DNA from: Mongoliitalea daihaiensis
GTDB lineage: Bacteria > Bacteroidota > Bacteroidia > Cytophagales > Cyclobacteriaceae
Length of the DNA: 64,000 nt
Assembly (NCBI RefSeq): GCF_021596945.1
Contig: NZ_CP063779.1
Coordinates: forward strand, 4,190,001-4,254,000
Direction: 5' to 3'
The stretch's first letter is position 1. Each line of letters opens with the position of its first letter. The notes beneath the pieces were generated by a model that was not told the DNA's origin, ran no database searches, and was given only the letters and a program-made list of their open reading frames with translations. This document shows, in pieces, positions 27,057 to 35,498 of the stretch. Made by a program: the position numbers and the translations under genes.

Positions 27057-27389
27057 TTAACTCCCAGGTAAGGATTCATCAGAACCACATGGCCCAATAT
27101 TTGAACCACTTCCTGTCAAAATAGCACATCTAGTTATCTGACAAAATGTACCAATACCCGAATTCCCATCAATGTTGTGCTGACAATAGCTGATTCCCAT
27201 TAATGCAGCTTCAGCTGCCTCTTCGCCAAATGACATCATAGGAGATAAACCTAAAGTGACGCCTAAGGTAACTGCTGCCGCAACTTTTGCAACAGCGCTA
27301 GTGGTTTGTTTTAAACTCCTAATTTTGTTTGTGGTTAAAGATGTAACATATGTGAACTTATTAAAAAGAACACCTACTTCCAAATTCAC
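27057..27389 (-). CDS. Small exported cysteine-containing peptide, NVEALA-like
   Basis: 110 aa from a GTG. The leader (KIRSLKQTTSAVAK) is basic, then a hydrophobic segment AAAVTLGVTLGLSPMMSFG (about 37-55), an acidic/alanine stretch EEAAEAALMG that resembles the NVEALA motif, and a C-terminal part with four cysteines at 69, 83, 88 and 101 in Gly/Ser-rich context. Length and the adjoining propeller gene fit NVEALA-type peptides, whose role is unknown. The start codon is uncertain because no ATG is present. No modification or peptidase-transporter gene is next to it. Confidence 0.6.
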   Translation of the reverse strand: MNLEVGVLFNKFTYVTSLTTNKIRSLKQTTSAVAKVAAAVTLGVTLGLSPMMSFGEEAAEAALMGISYCQHNIDGNSGIGTFCQITRCAILTGSGSNIGPCGSDESLPGS

Positions 27390-27609
27390 AACAAAATGGA
27401 ATTCAGTACTTTAAATATTTTTGTACTATTTCAATAGTCAATTTCAGAATAATCTTTTAAAAATTAGTTTACCCCCCGAAAAACCAAATAATTAGTAATT
27501 ATACATTGGTTTTCCAAAAGAATAAACTTTTTTTATAGTTTTTGAAAAAAAATTAGCGTGCAATTCGGCTAAACTATATTTTTTTTAAATATACCGACAT
27601 CCATTCCAA

Positions 27610-28014
27610 TTATCGAATATTGTAAAATTCCAAATCAAAAAATTCAGAAATCGGTATGAAATCTCGGTCCAAATGAAAAAGAGGAACTTTTTGAGAAATA
27701 GCATACCAAGCAATCAAACAATCATAACTTTTCCGAATGGTATATCCCATGGTTCTTAAGACAGAATATATTTGTGCAGCACCTTCTGCAGCCTCAAATG
27801 GATTGGCATAGATTTGCTGCAATGCACTCAATTTGTCTTTCATCCATAAAAAATCGGTAGGATACTTCATCCCTTGCAAAATCTCTTGGTAAATGGGTGG
27901 ACAGATCAAAACTTGATCTTTATTCAACAATTCCTGCACGGTAAAAGTAAGTTTGGGGTCCTTCCCATCAAAAAAAGAAATCCACACACTCGTATCTATC
28001 AACACCCCAACCAT
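27610..28014 (-). CDS. vapC: VapC-type PIN-domain ribonuclease toxin
   Basis: 134 aa, full length. First acidic residue in LIDTSVWISFFDG, second in YQEILQG, third/fourth in SYDCLIAWYA and HLDRDFIPIS, so the PIN active site is complete. Cleaves RNA (tRNA in studied VapCs) unless bound by VapB. One base separates it from the upstream antitoxin stop, an operon. Confidence 0.92.
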   Translation of the reverse strand: MVGVLIDTSVWISFFDGKDPKLTFTVQELLNKDQVLICPPIYQEILQGMKYPTDFLWMKDKLSALQQIYANPFEAAEGAAQIYSVLRTMGYTIRKSYDCLIAWYAISQKVPLFHLDRDFIPISEFFDLEFYNIR

Positions 28015-28015
28015 T

Positions 28016-28207
28016 TCAATCAGTTCTCATGGCTCCTAAATCACCAGTCCAATCAATCTTACCCGCCATTTCAGAAAGCTCTTTCATTTTAAGCAATCTT
28101 AGAAACTCTCTAAGCGCCAAATCAACCGCCTCCTTTTTTGTTTTGATGTCCGTTTTTTCAAGAATTTCATCAATTAGTTTCTGGTCAATTTCAATATTTG
28201 TTCTCAT
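28016..28207 (-). CDS. vapB: VapB-type antitoxin
   Basis: 63 aa from MRTNIEIDQKLIDEILEKTD (ATG 28207), the VapB family RHH-type N-terminus with KKEAVDLALREFLRLLK. The C-terminal tail (MAGKIDWTGDLGAMRTD) would fill the toxin active site. Partner of the VapC immediately downstream. Confidence 0.9.
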   Translation of the reverse strand: MRTNIEIDQKLIDEILEKTDIKTKKEAVDLALREFLRLLKMKELSEMAGKIDWTGDLGAMRTD

Positions 28208-28225
28208 AGCAATATTATTTATACA

Positions 28226-28233
28226 CAAAAATA
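28226..28233 (-). promoter_or_regulatory. -7 element TATTTTTG upstream of vapB
   Basis: Exact TAnnTTTG on the minus strand, giving a leader of roughly 10-15 bases before the vapB ATG. Confidence 0.4.
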
Positions 28234-28667
28234 CAAAATTCTATACACATAATCATTTACATGCTATCACTGATTTTTAAAAATTACTCCAGGTTATTAC
28301 TTATTGAATAAATTGGTATGGAAAATTATGAAGGGATTTGGGTACTTTTGTTGAGATGCGAGAGACGAGATATTAGAGTCAAGAGCAAAGAGCACCTTAA
28401 CTATGTTTATTTAGAAAAAATTTGTGAAAATTAGTGTAATTCGTGGACTAGCGCTCCGCGGTCGTTGCGCACTACCGTGGCGCTCGTTGCGAGAAATCCA
28501 GAAGGAATCAAGGTGATTAAAAACTGCGCCTTTTGGACCCTATATACCGACAGGCAAGACTGCGGGAAACCAAAAGAATCTTCGAGGTTCAGAGATCTTA
28601 AAAGTTTAAAAAAATCAATGTTCAAACCTTCGAGGTTTTGAAAACCTCAAAGGTTAACTCAAGTACT
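28234..28667. other. Gene-free spacer with phrase-like repeats before hutI
   Basis: No gene. Contains a TTTGTGAAAATTAGTGTAAT phrase ending in TCGTGGAC at 28418-28446 that resembles the 205-bp unit, a GC-rich stretch with CGCTCCGCGG and a TATACCGACAGGCAAG fragment near 28551. Ends in the palindrome just before hutI. Confidence 0.5.
28625..28655. repeat. 31-bp palindrome (one mismatch, one-base loop) in front of hutI
   Basis: Fifteen-base arms AACCTTCGAGGTTTT and AAAACCTCAAAGGTT pair with a single mismatch around G28640. It ends 12 bases before the hutI ATG, so it would lie in the 5' leader or operator. An in-frame TTG at 28638 falls inside it and is not taken as the start. Confidence 0.6.
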
Positions 28668-29915
28668 ATGCAAACCATCAAACATACCTTTATCGGCCCC
28701 ATTTGCCAAGCCATCACCATGACAGGACTTCCCTTGAAAGGAGCGCTTAAAGATGAACAGCTTGAAATCATCAGCGAAGCAGGCATCCTGATCAAAAATG
28801 ACCGCATCCATCAGATCAGCAATTACTGGGATCTATATCCCGAAGCACAGTCAATAGGGGCTGAAATGGTCAGTTTAAAAGGGGACTTTGTCGCATTGCC
28901 TGGCCTGATTGATTGCCATACGCATATTTGTTTCGGCGGTAGCCGTGCACAAGACTATGCCATGCGCAATGCTGGTAAATCCTATCTGGAAATCGCCAAA
29001 GCAGGCGGAGGTATCTGGGACACGGTCACCCAAACCCGAAAAGCCAAACAGGAAAAGTTGGTTCACTTGACTGTTCAGCGAGCCAACAGGCACCTCAAAG
29101 ACGGTATCACCACCATTGAAGTCAAAAGTGGTTATGGACTCTCTGTAGCCGAAGAACTCAAAATGCTCCGAGCCATCCAAGAAGCCAATGACAGCACCTA
29201 TGCAGACCTTATTCCAACTTGCTTGGCAGCCCATATTCCCCCTAAAGACTTCCAAGGAACCCAGCGTGATTATCTGAAAGCTATTGCTGAAGAACTTTTC
29301 CCCATCCTCCAAGGAGAAGGCTTAGCCAATCGCATCGATGCTTTTATTGAGGATACGGCTTTCACATCAGAAGATATACAATCCTACTTCCACAAAGCCA
29401 AAGAAATGGGCTTCGACATCACAGTTCATGCGGACCAGTTCCATGCTTCCGGTTCGCAGGTAGCTGTCAACTTCGGTGCCATCTCCGCCGACCACCTAGA
29501 AGCGAGTTCAGACAAAGAAATCAAACTGCTAGCCCAATCTGATACCATAGCAGTAGCCTTACCGGGAGCGTCGATGGGTTTGGGTGTAGCCTACACTCCT
29601 GCACGAAAACTACTCGATGCAGGTGCTTCCCTAGCTATCGCCTCTGATTGGAATCCAGGTTCGGCCCCAATGGGTGATTTGCTCATGCAAGCTGCTGTAT
29701 TGGGTACTTACGAGAAACTCAGCAATGCGGAAGTCTTAGCCGGCATCACCACGAGAGCCGCAGCCGCCCTGAACCTCCACGACCGCGGACAATTGAATCC
29801 GGGCATGTTGGCCGATATCGTTCTTTTCCCCACTGCCGATTATCGGGAAATTACGTATATGCAGGGAAGGTTGAAGCCGTTCAAAGTGTTTAAAAATGGA
29901 GTTGAAATAAAATGA
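28668..29915 (+). CDS. hutI: Imidazolonepropionase
   Basis: 415 aa from MQTIKHTFIGPI. Amidohydrolase-fold enzyme opening the imidazolone ring to formiminoglutamate, third step of histidine degradation. Metal and substrate motifs: DCHTHICFGGSRAQDY, HADQFHASGS, DWNPGSAPMGDLLMQ, all intact. Cytosolic. Lies between TA modules and separate from hutH and hutU. Confidence 0.95.
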   Translation: MQTIKHTFIGPICQAITMTGLPLKGALKDEQLEIISEAGILIKNDRIHQISNYWDLYPEAQSIGAEMVSLKGDFVALPGLIDCHTHICFGGSRAQDYAMRNAGKSYLEIAKAGGGIWDTVTQTRKAKQEKLVHLTVQRANRHLKDGITTIEVKSGYGLSVAEELKMLRAIQEANDSTYADLIPTCLAAHIPPKDFQGTQRDYLKAIAEELFPILQGEGLANRIDAFIEDTAFTSEDIQSYFHKAKEMGFDITVHADQFHASGSQVAVNFGAISADHLEASSDKEIKLLAQSDTIAVALPGASMGLGVAYTPARKLLDAGASLAIASDWNPGSAPMGDLLMQAAVLGTYEKLSNAEVLAGITTRAAAALNLHDRGQLNPGMLADIVLFPTADYREITYMQGRLKPFKVFKNGVEIK

Positions 29916-30027
29916 AATATGGTGGAAATAAAGTTGAAATATGATGGAAATAACAGTGCAGTAGAAAGCTGACCAAGCTTAATAAGATAAGTTGAAAAGA
30001 ATTGAAATAATTTCTTAAATTAAGCCT

Positions 30028-30327
30028 ATGAAAAAAGTGAATTTGTCTAAATCAGCGATTGAGTTGCTTTGTGAAAAATATAAAGTGGAGGAGCTCTATG
30101 TTTTTGGTTCTGCTGTAACCGGTAAAATGACAGATGAATCGGATATTGATTTTTTGGTGAAATTTAAAAATTTTGACCTCAACAATTATTTTCTCAACTA
30201 CCTAGAACTCAAAACCGCTTTAGAAATGATGACTGGAAGAAAGGTTGACTTAATTGAAAAGCAAACCTTGAAAAACCCTTTTTTAATCCAATCCATAGAA
30301 AAATCCAAAGAACTTCTTTATGGATGA
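30028..30327 (+). CDS. MNT-type nucleotidyltransferase antitoxin
   Basis: 99 aa. FGSAVTGKMTDESDIDFLVKF is the minimal nucleotidyltransferase motif (GS...DxD). In MNT/HEPN pairs this protein modifies and silences the HEPN RNase. It overlaps the HEPN gene by eight bases, so the two are coupled. Confidence 0.9.
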   Translation: MKKVNLSKSAIELLCEKYKVEELYVFGSAVTGKMTDESDIDFLVKFKNFDLNNYFLNYLELKTALEMMTGRKVDLIEKQTLKNPFLIQSIEKSKELLYG

Positions 30328-30676
30328 AAAAATATTGAAATGGTTATACGACGTTCAATTTGCTGGGCTAGAAATTGAGGATTTTCTTAATCAGCATAAA
30401 ATTGAGTCTGCCATTGATTACAGACAAAATATACTCCTGAAAAAGGCTATTGAGAGAAACTTAGAAATAATCGGAGAAGCGATCAATAGAATAGTGAGGA
30501 AAGACGATACTTTTTACAATATCATTCCTGAATCTCGGTCAATTATTGGTTTAAGAAACGTGATAATTCATGCTTATGACGGCATTTCAGATGAAATGAT
30601 CTGGTCAGTGGTAACTTTTCATCTACCTAATTTAATGAGACAAGTGCAAATAATTATCTCAAATTCTAACTCATAA
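30320..30676 (+). CDS. HEPN-domain (DUF86) ribonuclease toxin
   Basis: 118 aa all-helical DUF86/HepT-like. The catalytic RxxxxH motif is intact in LRNVIIHAYDGI. Partner of the preceding MNT gene. In characterised pairs the MNT protein AMPylates a Tyr close to this motif; a Tyr is present (HAYDG). Confidence 0.9.
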   Translation: MDEKILKWLYDVQFAGLEIEDFLNQHKIESAIDYRQNILLKKAIERNLEIIGEAINRIVRKDDTFYNIIPESRSIIGLRNVIIHAYDGISDEMIWSVVTFHLPNLMRQVQIIISNSNS

Positions 30677-30845
30677 TTCGATTTAGGCATTAGTAATAAT
30701 CCAATAACCATCAATATCTAGCCTAACAACCACCGATATCACAAAGTCAATATCCAATATCGCGTAGCTGATATCTAAGAATATCTACCAATATCAGTTA
30801 ATAAGAACCCCAAAACTACACTTCAAAATAATCCTGTAAAAAGCC
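30677..30845 (+). repeat. ATATC-rich intergenic repeat before hutU
   Basis: Many spaced copies of AATATC/GATATC (about nine in 150 bases, e.g. CAATATCCAATATCGCG). A related stretch stands at 18480-18545 next to lysR. No promoter identified. Another phrase-like intergenic family. Confidence 0.5.
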
Positions 30846-32840
30846 ATGATCTTCCAAGACCAAATAACCCAAGGCATCCCCTCTACCCTACCCTCTAAAA
30901 AAGATCCCAACCCTGATTTTTCACATGCGCCCAAGCGTAAGGATATCTTGAGTGTGGAGGAAAAAAAGTTGGCGGTGAGGAATGCCCTGAGATATTTTCC
31001 GAAGGCTTGGCATGCGGAATTGGCAAAGGAGTTTTTTGAAGAGTTACAGGAATATGGAAGGATCTACATGTACCGGTTTATACCGGACTATGAGATGTAT
31101 GCGAGGCCGATTTCGGAATATCCTGCCAAAAGCCAGCAGGCAGCTGCCATTATGCTCATGATCCAAAACAACCTGGACCCAGCTGTGGCCCAACATCCAC
31201 AAGAACTGATTACCTACGGAGGAAACGGGGCCGTATTCCAAAACTGGGCCCAGTACCTGCTCACCATGCAATACTTGTCAGAGATGACAGACGAGCAAAC
31301 CCTCCACATGTACTCCGGTCATCCCATGGGCCTTTTCCCTTCATCCAAGGATGCGCCAAGGGTTGTGGTGACTAACGGCATGATGATCCCGAACTATTCC
31401 AAGCCGGATGATTGGGAGAAATACAATGCCCTCGGCGTCACCCAGTATGGACAGATGACCGCCGGTTCGTATATGTACATTGGCCCCCAAGGGATTGTGC
31501 ACGGCACGACCATAACGGTGATGAATGCTTTTAGAAAAAAACTAGGCGCAGCCATCAACCCTAAAGGAAAGGTTTTCCTGACCGCAGGTTTGGGAGGCAT
31601 GTCAGGCGCCCAACCCAAAGCAGGAACTATTGCAGGCTGTATCACCGTTTGTGCAGAAGTTAACCCCAAAGCCGCTCTTAAAAGGCATGAGCAAGGCTGG
31701 GTAGATGAATTGATTGATGATTTGGATGGATTGGTTGCAAGAGTAAGAAAGGCCCAAGTAAACAAAGAAGTGGTATCCATTGCCTATCTGGGCAATATAG
31801 TGGATGTATGGGAGAAGTTTGACGAGGAAAATATCACCGTAGAACTCGGTTCGGATCAGACCTCCCTTCACAATCCATGGGCGGGTGGATATTATCCTGT
31901 GGGTTTGAGTTTCGAGAAGTCCAATGAACTGATGGCCTCCAACCCTGAATTATTCAAAATCAAAGTTCAGAAATCCCTACGTCGACACGCTGCAGCAGTC
32001 AACAAACATGTGGCCAAAGGAACTTACTTTTTCGACTACGGCAATGCGTTTCTATTAGAAGCATCCCGTGCCGGGGCTGAGGTAATGGCCGAAAATGGTA
32101 TTGATTTCCGCTATCCTTCCTATGTGCAGGATATTTTGGGACCCATGTGTTTTGATTATGGTTTTGGACCATTCCGTTGGGTATGTACTTCTGGCAAAGC
32201 GGAAGACCTAGAGAAAACCGATCAGATAGCACTGCAAGTCATGAGGGAGATTAAAGCTTCAGCCCCTATCGAAATCCAACAACAGATGCAGGACAATATT
32301 CAATGGATAGAAGAAGCTGGTAAAAATAAGCTGGTAGTAGGTTCACAGGCACGTATCCTCTACGCCGATGCAGAAGGTCGGATCAAAATCGCAAAAGCCT
32401 TCAACAAAGCCGTAAAGTCAGGAGAACTCTCTGCTCCCATTGTTTTGGGAAGAGATCATCATGATGTCAGTGGCACAGACTCCCCTTTCCGAGAAACGAG
32501 CAATATCTACGATGGCAGTAAATTTACCGCAGACATGGCTATTCACAACGTAATCGGTGACAGTTTTCGTGGTGCAACATGGGTTTCCATCCACAATGGA
32601 GGCGGTGTAGGCTGGGGTGAAGTAATGAATGGAGGTTTTGGTATGCTTCTCGATGGTAGCAAAGAGGCTGGCCGCAGACTCCAATCCATGTTGTTCTATG
32701 ACGTCAATAACGGCATTTCCCGCAGGGCCTGGGCCAGAAATGAGGAGGCTTTGTTTGCAATCAAACGGGAAATGGAGAGGACTCCTGGATTGAAAGTAAC
32801 GCTACCGGAGATGGTCGATGAGGATTTGTTGGAATATTAA
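30846..32840 (+). CDS. hutU: Urocanate hydratase
   Basis: 664 aa. Hydrates urocanate to imidazolonepropionate with tightly bound NAD, second step of histidine degradation. Longer than the about 555 aa of proteobacterial HutU but normal for Bacteroidota-type urocanases. Recognisable segments include YSGHPMGLFPS, AGLGGMSGAQPKAG (dinucleotide-binding), DQTSLHNPWAGGYYP and HNGGGVGWGEVMNGG. Cytosolic. It starts after an ATATC repeat region and is followed by antitoxin remnants. Confidence 0.96.
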   Translation: MIFQDQITQGIPSTLPSKKDPNPDFSHAPKRKDILSVEEKKLAVRNALRYFPKAWHAELAKEFFEELQEYGRIYMYRFIPDYEMYARPISEYPAKSQQAAAIMLMIQNNLDPAVAQHPQELITYGGNGAVFQNWAQYLLTMQYLSEMTDEQTLHMYSGHPMGLFPSSKDAPRVVVTNGMMIPNYSKPDDWEKYNALGVTQYGQMTAGSYMYIGPQGIVHGTTITVMNAFRKKLGAAINPKGKVFLTAGLGGMSGAQPKAGTIAGCITVCAEVNPKAALKRHEQGWVDELIDDLDGLVARVRKAQVNKEVVSIAYLGNIVDVWEKFDEENITVELGSDQTSLHNPWAGGYYPVGLSFEKSNELMASNPELFKIKVQKSLRRHAAAVNKHVAKGTYFFDYGNAFLLEASRAGAEVMAENGIDFRYPSYVQDILGPMCFDYGFGPFRWVCTSGKAEDLEKTDQIALQVMREIKASAPIEIQQQMQDNIQWIEEAGKNKLVVGSQARILYADAEGRIKIAKAFNKAVKSGELSAPIVLGRDHHDVSGTDSPFRETSNIYDGSKFTADMAIHNVIGDSFRGATWVSIHNGGGVGWGEVMNGGFGMLLDGSKEAGRRLQSMLFYDVNNGISRRAWARNEEALFAIKREMERTPGLKVTLPEMVDEDLLEY

Positions 32841-32871
32841 AAAATGACTAAATTACCTAAAAACTATACCC

Positions 32872-33054
32872 ATGTTAACAAAGTCACAAGTAAAGAAACA
32901 ATTGGAAAATCTTCCTGAAGAGTTTTCATTAGATGAACTCGTGGAACAATTGATATTTATTCAAAAAGTCGAAAAAGGCTTAAAGGACTCTGATGAAAAT
33001 AAGATTATAACTGAAAGAGAATTAGATAAAAAAATAGAAAAATGGTTCGAATAA
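32872..33054 (+). CDS. Small orphan antitoxin-like protein
   Basis: 60 aa, charged, MLTKSQVKKQLENLPEEFSL, with FIQKVEKGLKDSDENKIIT typical of small antitoxins paired with RelE/ParE-type toxins in Bacteroidota. No toxin gene follows in the next 200 bases, so if the assignment is right its partner is lost. Starts 31 bases after hutU and may be cotranscribed with it. Confidence 0.5.
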   Translation: MLTKSQVKKQLENLPEEFSLDELVEQLIFIQKVEKGLKDSDENKIITERELDKKIEKWFE

Positions 33055-33267
33055 ATTAGCCTTTTTAAATGATGAAAATATTAGAATGCTAACAGAGGGG
33101 AGTTACCTAATTATTTAAAAAATAATTGATATAAATAGAATCGATATTCTAACTGTTCATCATGCCGCAAGAGACTTGAGTAGAAGAAATCTTGGGTTTT
33201 AATGAGAGTTTTCTTTCGATAAAACTCAAAATTTCAGCAAATTAAATCAAATAAACCAACTGTTAAC

Positions 33268-33486
33268 TTGTGTTCCCGAACACCAACAAACTCTTTTTAT
33301 GCCAAAAATCAAAAAGTAAGCCTTTCAAGTCTAATCGAAAACTATTTACATAGCTTAACTCAAAGACAAGAAAAAGATAGAAAGATTAGTCATCTGGTTG
33401 AAAGTCTAACTGGAGTGATTCAGAACTCGGATGAAAACAAAGATAAAGAGGAGTATTATGACTATTTAGAAAAGAAATACTCCTAA
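33268..33486 (+). pseudogene. DUF6364-type antitoxin remnant, 5' end lost
   Basis: The readable part YAKNQKVSLSSLIENYLHSLTQ through HLVESLTGV to YLEKKYS fits DUF6364 antitoxins, but the usual first 15-20 residues (start to KAKxYAK) are missing and replaced by unrelated codons from a TTG at 33268. It stops one base before the PIN remnant's ATG. Confidence 0.6.
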
Positions 33487-33672
33487 ATGGAAAGGCTTTT
33501 TGTAGACACCATCATTGTGCTAGACCTTCTTCAAAAGCGAGAAGATTTTTTTAAAGACGCACAAGAACTTTTTACCTTAGCAGATGAAGGCAGAGTGGAA
33601 TTATACATATTATTCCTGGAACTAATTAAGGCCTTAATTTTTGTGCTTTCATCAAAATTTACTAAATTTTAA
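33487..33672 (+). pseudogene. PIN-domain toxin remnant, C-terminus lost
   Basis: MERLFVDTIIVLDLLQKRED is a PIN N-terminus with the first active-site Asp; recognisable similarity ends near residue 45 (VELYI) and the frame then runs through unrelated sequence to a stop. Remaining acidic residues are absent. Partner of the DUF6364 remnant, so both genes of this TA module are broken. Confidence 0.6.
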
Positions 33673-33697
33673 GGCTCTATTTCTTAAAACCTTCACC

Positions 33698-35107
33698 ATG
33701 AGACAATCATCTATAATAATTCTTTTGGCTACACTTGTGATGTTAAGTTGCAATCAGCCCGAAAAATTCAACCCTACGATCATCATTGCAGGTACACTTT
33801 CAAACAGCAATGACAAAGAAATTACGGTCTATTTGGAACAAGAAATTGCCAAAACGACGATATCAGAGGATGGCAATTTCAGAATTACATTTGAAGCAGA
33901 GGAATCCGAATATTATTACATCAGCACAGGAGTGGAAGCCTTCTCCCTTTTTCTAAGTCCTGGGGATAGCATTTTTGTGGAGGCAAGCTTGGAATCATTG
34001 GATGACACATTCAAACTTCATGGAGACCTTGCAGCAGAAAACACCTACCTTTTCGAAAAGGACAAATACTCCAAAGAGAGCGGTATAAATAATCCTATTG
34101 AGCTTATGGCACTGAACAAGGAAGCGTATTTTACCAAAAAGGATGAATTTTTTAGCAAGCTCTCATCAACATTGGATGTTTTAAAAACGGAAGAAACTGT
34201 AAACAAAGAATTTATCAAACTAGAGGAGGCATTTATTAGCTATCAACCGCTGTACATGGACAACCAATATCCCATGTACCACGCCTACATCAAGAAAATT
34301 CCACGTGATTCTGTTGACTTCCCTATGGATGAAGTGAAAGAAAAACTCCGTCAGCTTGACCTCTCACGCGAAGATTTACTCAAATCGGGAGTCTATAAAT
34401 CTCTCATTGACAGCAGAATCAGTGAAGAAGTCAGCCAATTAATGAAGCAAGACTCCACCCTGAAAGGCAGCGAGGAAGGTTATGAGAAAGCTAGATTTAT
34501 AGCCATGGATAATTTACTCAAAAATCAAGCTATTAAAGACCAACTGCTTTTTGATTTCATCAAATCCAATCTTGAATATAGAGGGCCCGTGCATGTAAAG
34601 TCTTCCCTTGAAAAGTTTGAAGTAGAAAATCAAAGTCCCAAACTCCTAGCCAAACTCGATGAAATCAAGCAAAAATGGGAACCGATTATGCCCGGAAAGG
34701 AAGTTCCTGACTTCAATTTTGTCAACATCGAAGGTGAACCTGTCAAGCTAAGTGACCTCAAAGGAAACCTTGTTTACATCGATATATGGGCCACTTGGTG
34801 CGGACCATGCATCGCAGAACACCCGCATTGGGATAAAATGAAAGAGGAATACACAGACAAGCCAATCTCTTTTCTGACAGTATCCATAGACAATAGCAAA
34901 GAACCATGGGAAAAAATGGTCAACGCTAAGAATATGGAAGGCTTGCAGTGGTTTGCAGAAAATGCCTGGAAATCTGACATTGCCCAACACTTTATGGTCA
35001 ATGCTATTCCAAGATTCTTATTATTGGACAAAGAAGGTAAGGTAATTGATCCCTCAGCAGATAGACCATCTGGAAAAATCAGAGAAACGGTGGATAAGTA
35101 TTTGTAA
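33698..35107 (+). CDS. TlpA-like thioredoxin-fold lipoprotein
   Basis: 469 aa from ATG 33698. Lipobox VMLSC near residue 15. N-terminal DUF4369-like beta domain (about 30-130), a helical middle and a C-terminal TlpA/thioredoxin domain (about 325-469) with active-site WATWCGPC and cis-Pro region AIPRFLL. Predicted membrane-anchored periplasmic thiol-disulfide reductase; substrates unknown. A hairpin follows about 60 bases after the stop. Confidence 0.9.
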   Translation: MRQSSIIILLATLVMLSCNQPEKFNPTIIIAGTLSNSNDKEITVYLEQEIAKTTISEDGNFRITFEAEESEYYYISTGVEAFSLFLSPGDSIFVEASLESLDDTFKLHGDLAAENTYLFEKDKYSKESGINNPIELMALNKEAYFTKKDEFFSKLSSTLDVLKTEETVNKEFIKLEEAFISYQPLYMDNQYPMYHAYIKKIPRDSVDFPMDEVKEKLRQLDLSREDLLKSGVYKSLIDSRISEEVSQLMKQDSTLKGSEEGYEKARFIAMDNLLKNQAIKDQLLFDFIKSNLEYRGPVHVKSSLEKFEVENQSPKLLAKLDEIKQKWEPIMPGKEVPDFNFVNIEGEPVKLSDLKGNLVYIDIWATWCGPCIAEHPHWDKMKEEYTDKPISFLTVSIDNSKEPWEKMVNAKNMEGLQWFAENAWKSDIAQHFMVNAIPRFLLLDKEGKVIDPSADRPSGKIRETVDKYL

Positions 35108-35498
35108 AACACATCAGAGTATGATAACTGACAAATATATTTGACTACAATATTTAATTATTCAACACTCCAAAAGTAGTTAATGGCTTCGGTCAGAAGA
35201 CTACTTTTGGATTTAAATTTTTCCTTCCTTGTAGCCATTTCTAAAGCAGCTCCAACCAAACTTTTTGAAAATACTTGGTATTTATAAAATGATTTATTTT
35301 TTTTAATGAAACATCTAGTTTTATTGAAACTATTTCTTATTTTTCAAAACATTTTCCATTTATAGATAATCTAATCATTGACTTTAACATACCCGTCAAC
35401 GATACATAGTTTTTAACTTCTAGCATTTGGTAAAATGATTAGTAATTGAGTTTCAAAGGAAAAAGCATGGTCTTCAAATCACACAATTATCATCTCTT
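35108..35498. other. Spacer with a terminator hairpin at 35170-35210
   Basis: CCAAAAGTAGT (35170-35180) pairs with ACTACTTTTGG (35200-35210) and is followed by TTTAAATTTTT, a likely terminator of the TlpA gene. The remaining 290 bases are AT-rich with no gene; the promoter of the large surface protein should be here but none was recognised. Confidence 0.6.

Noticed and set aside
27057-27389. Cysteine peptide as a lanthipeptide or bacteriocin precursor
   Set aside because: No lanthionine synthetase, radical SAM enzyme or peptidase-containing transporter lies nearby, and the propeller neighbour fits NVEALA-type pairs better.
28875-29312. 145-aa frame opposite hutI
   Set aside because: Antisense shadow of a clearly conserved enzyme; no independent support.
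33055-33267. A RelE/ParE toxin partner for the 60-aa antitoxin-like gene
   Set aside because: No frame in this stretch has toxin-like length or motifs on either strand.
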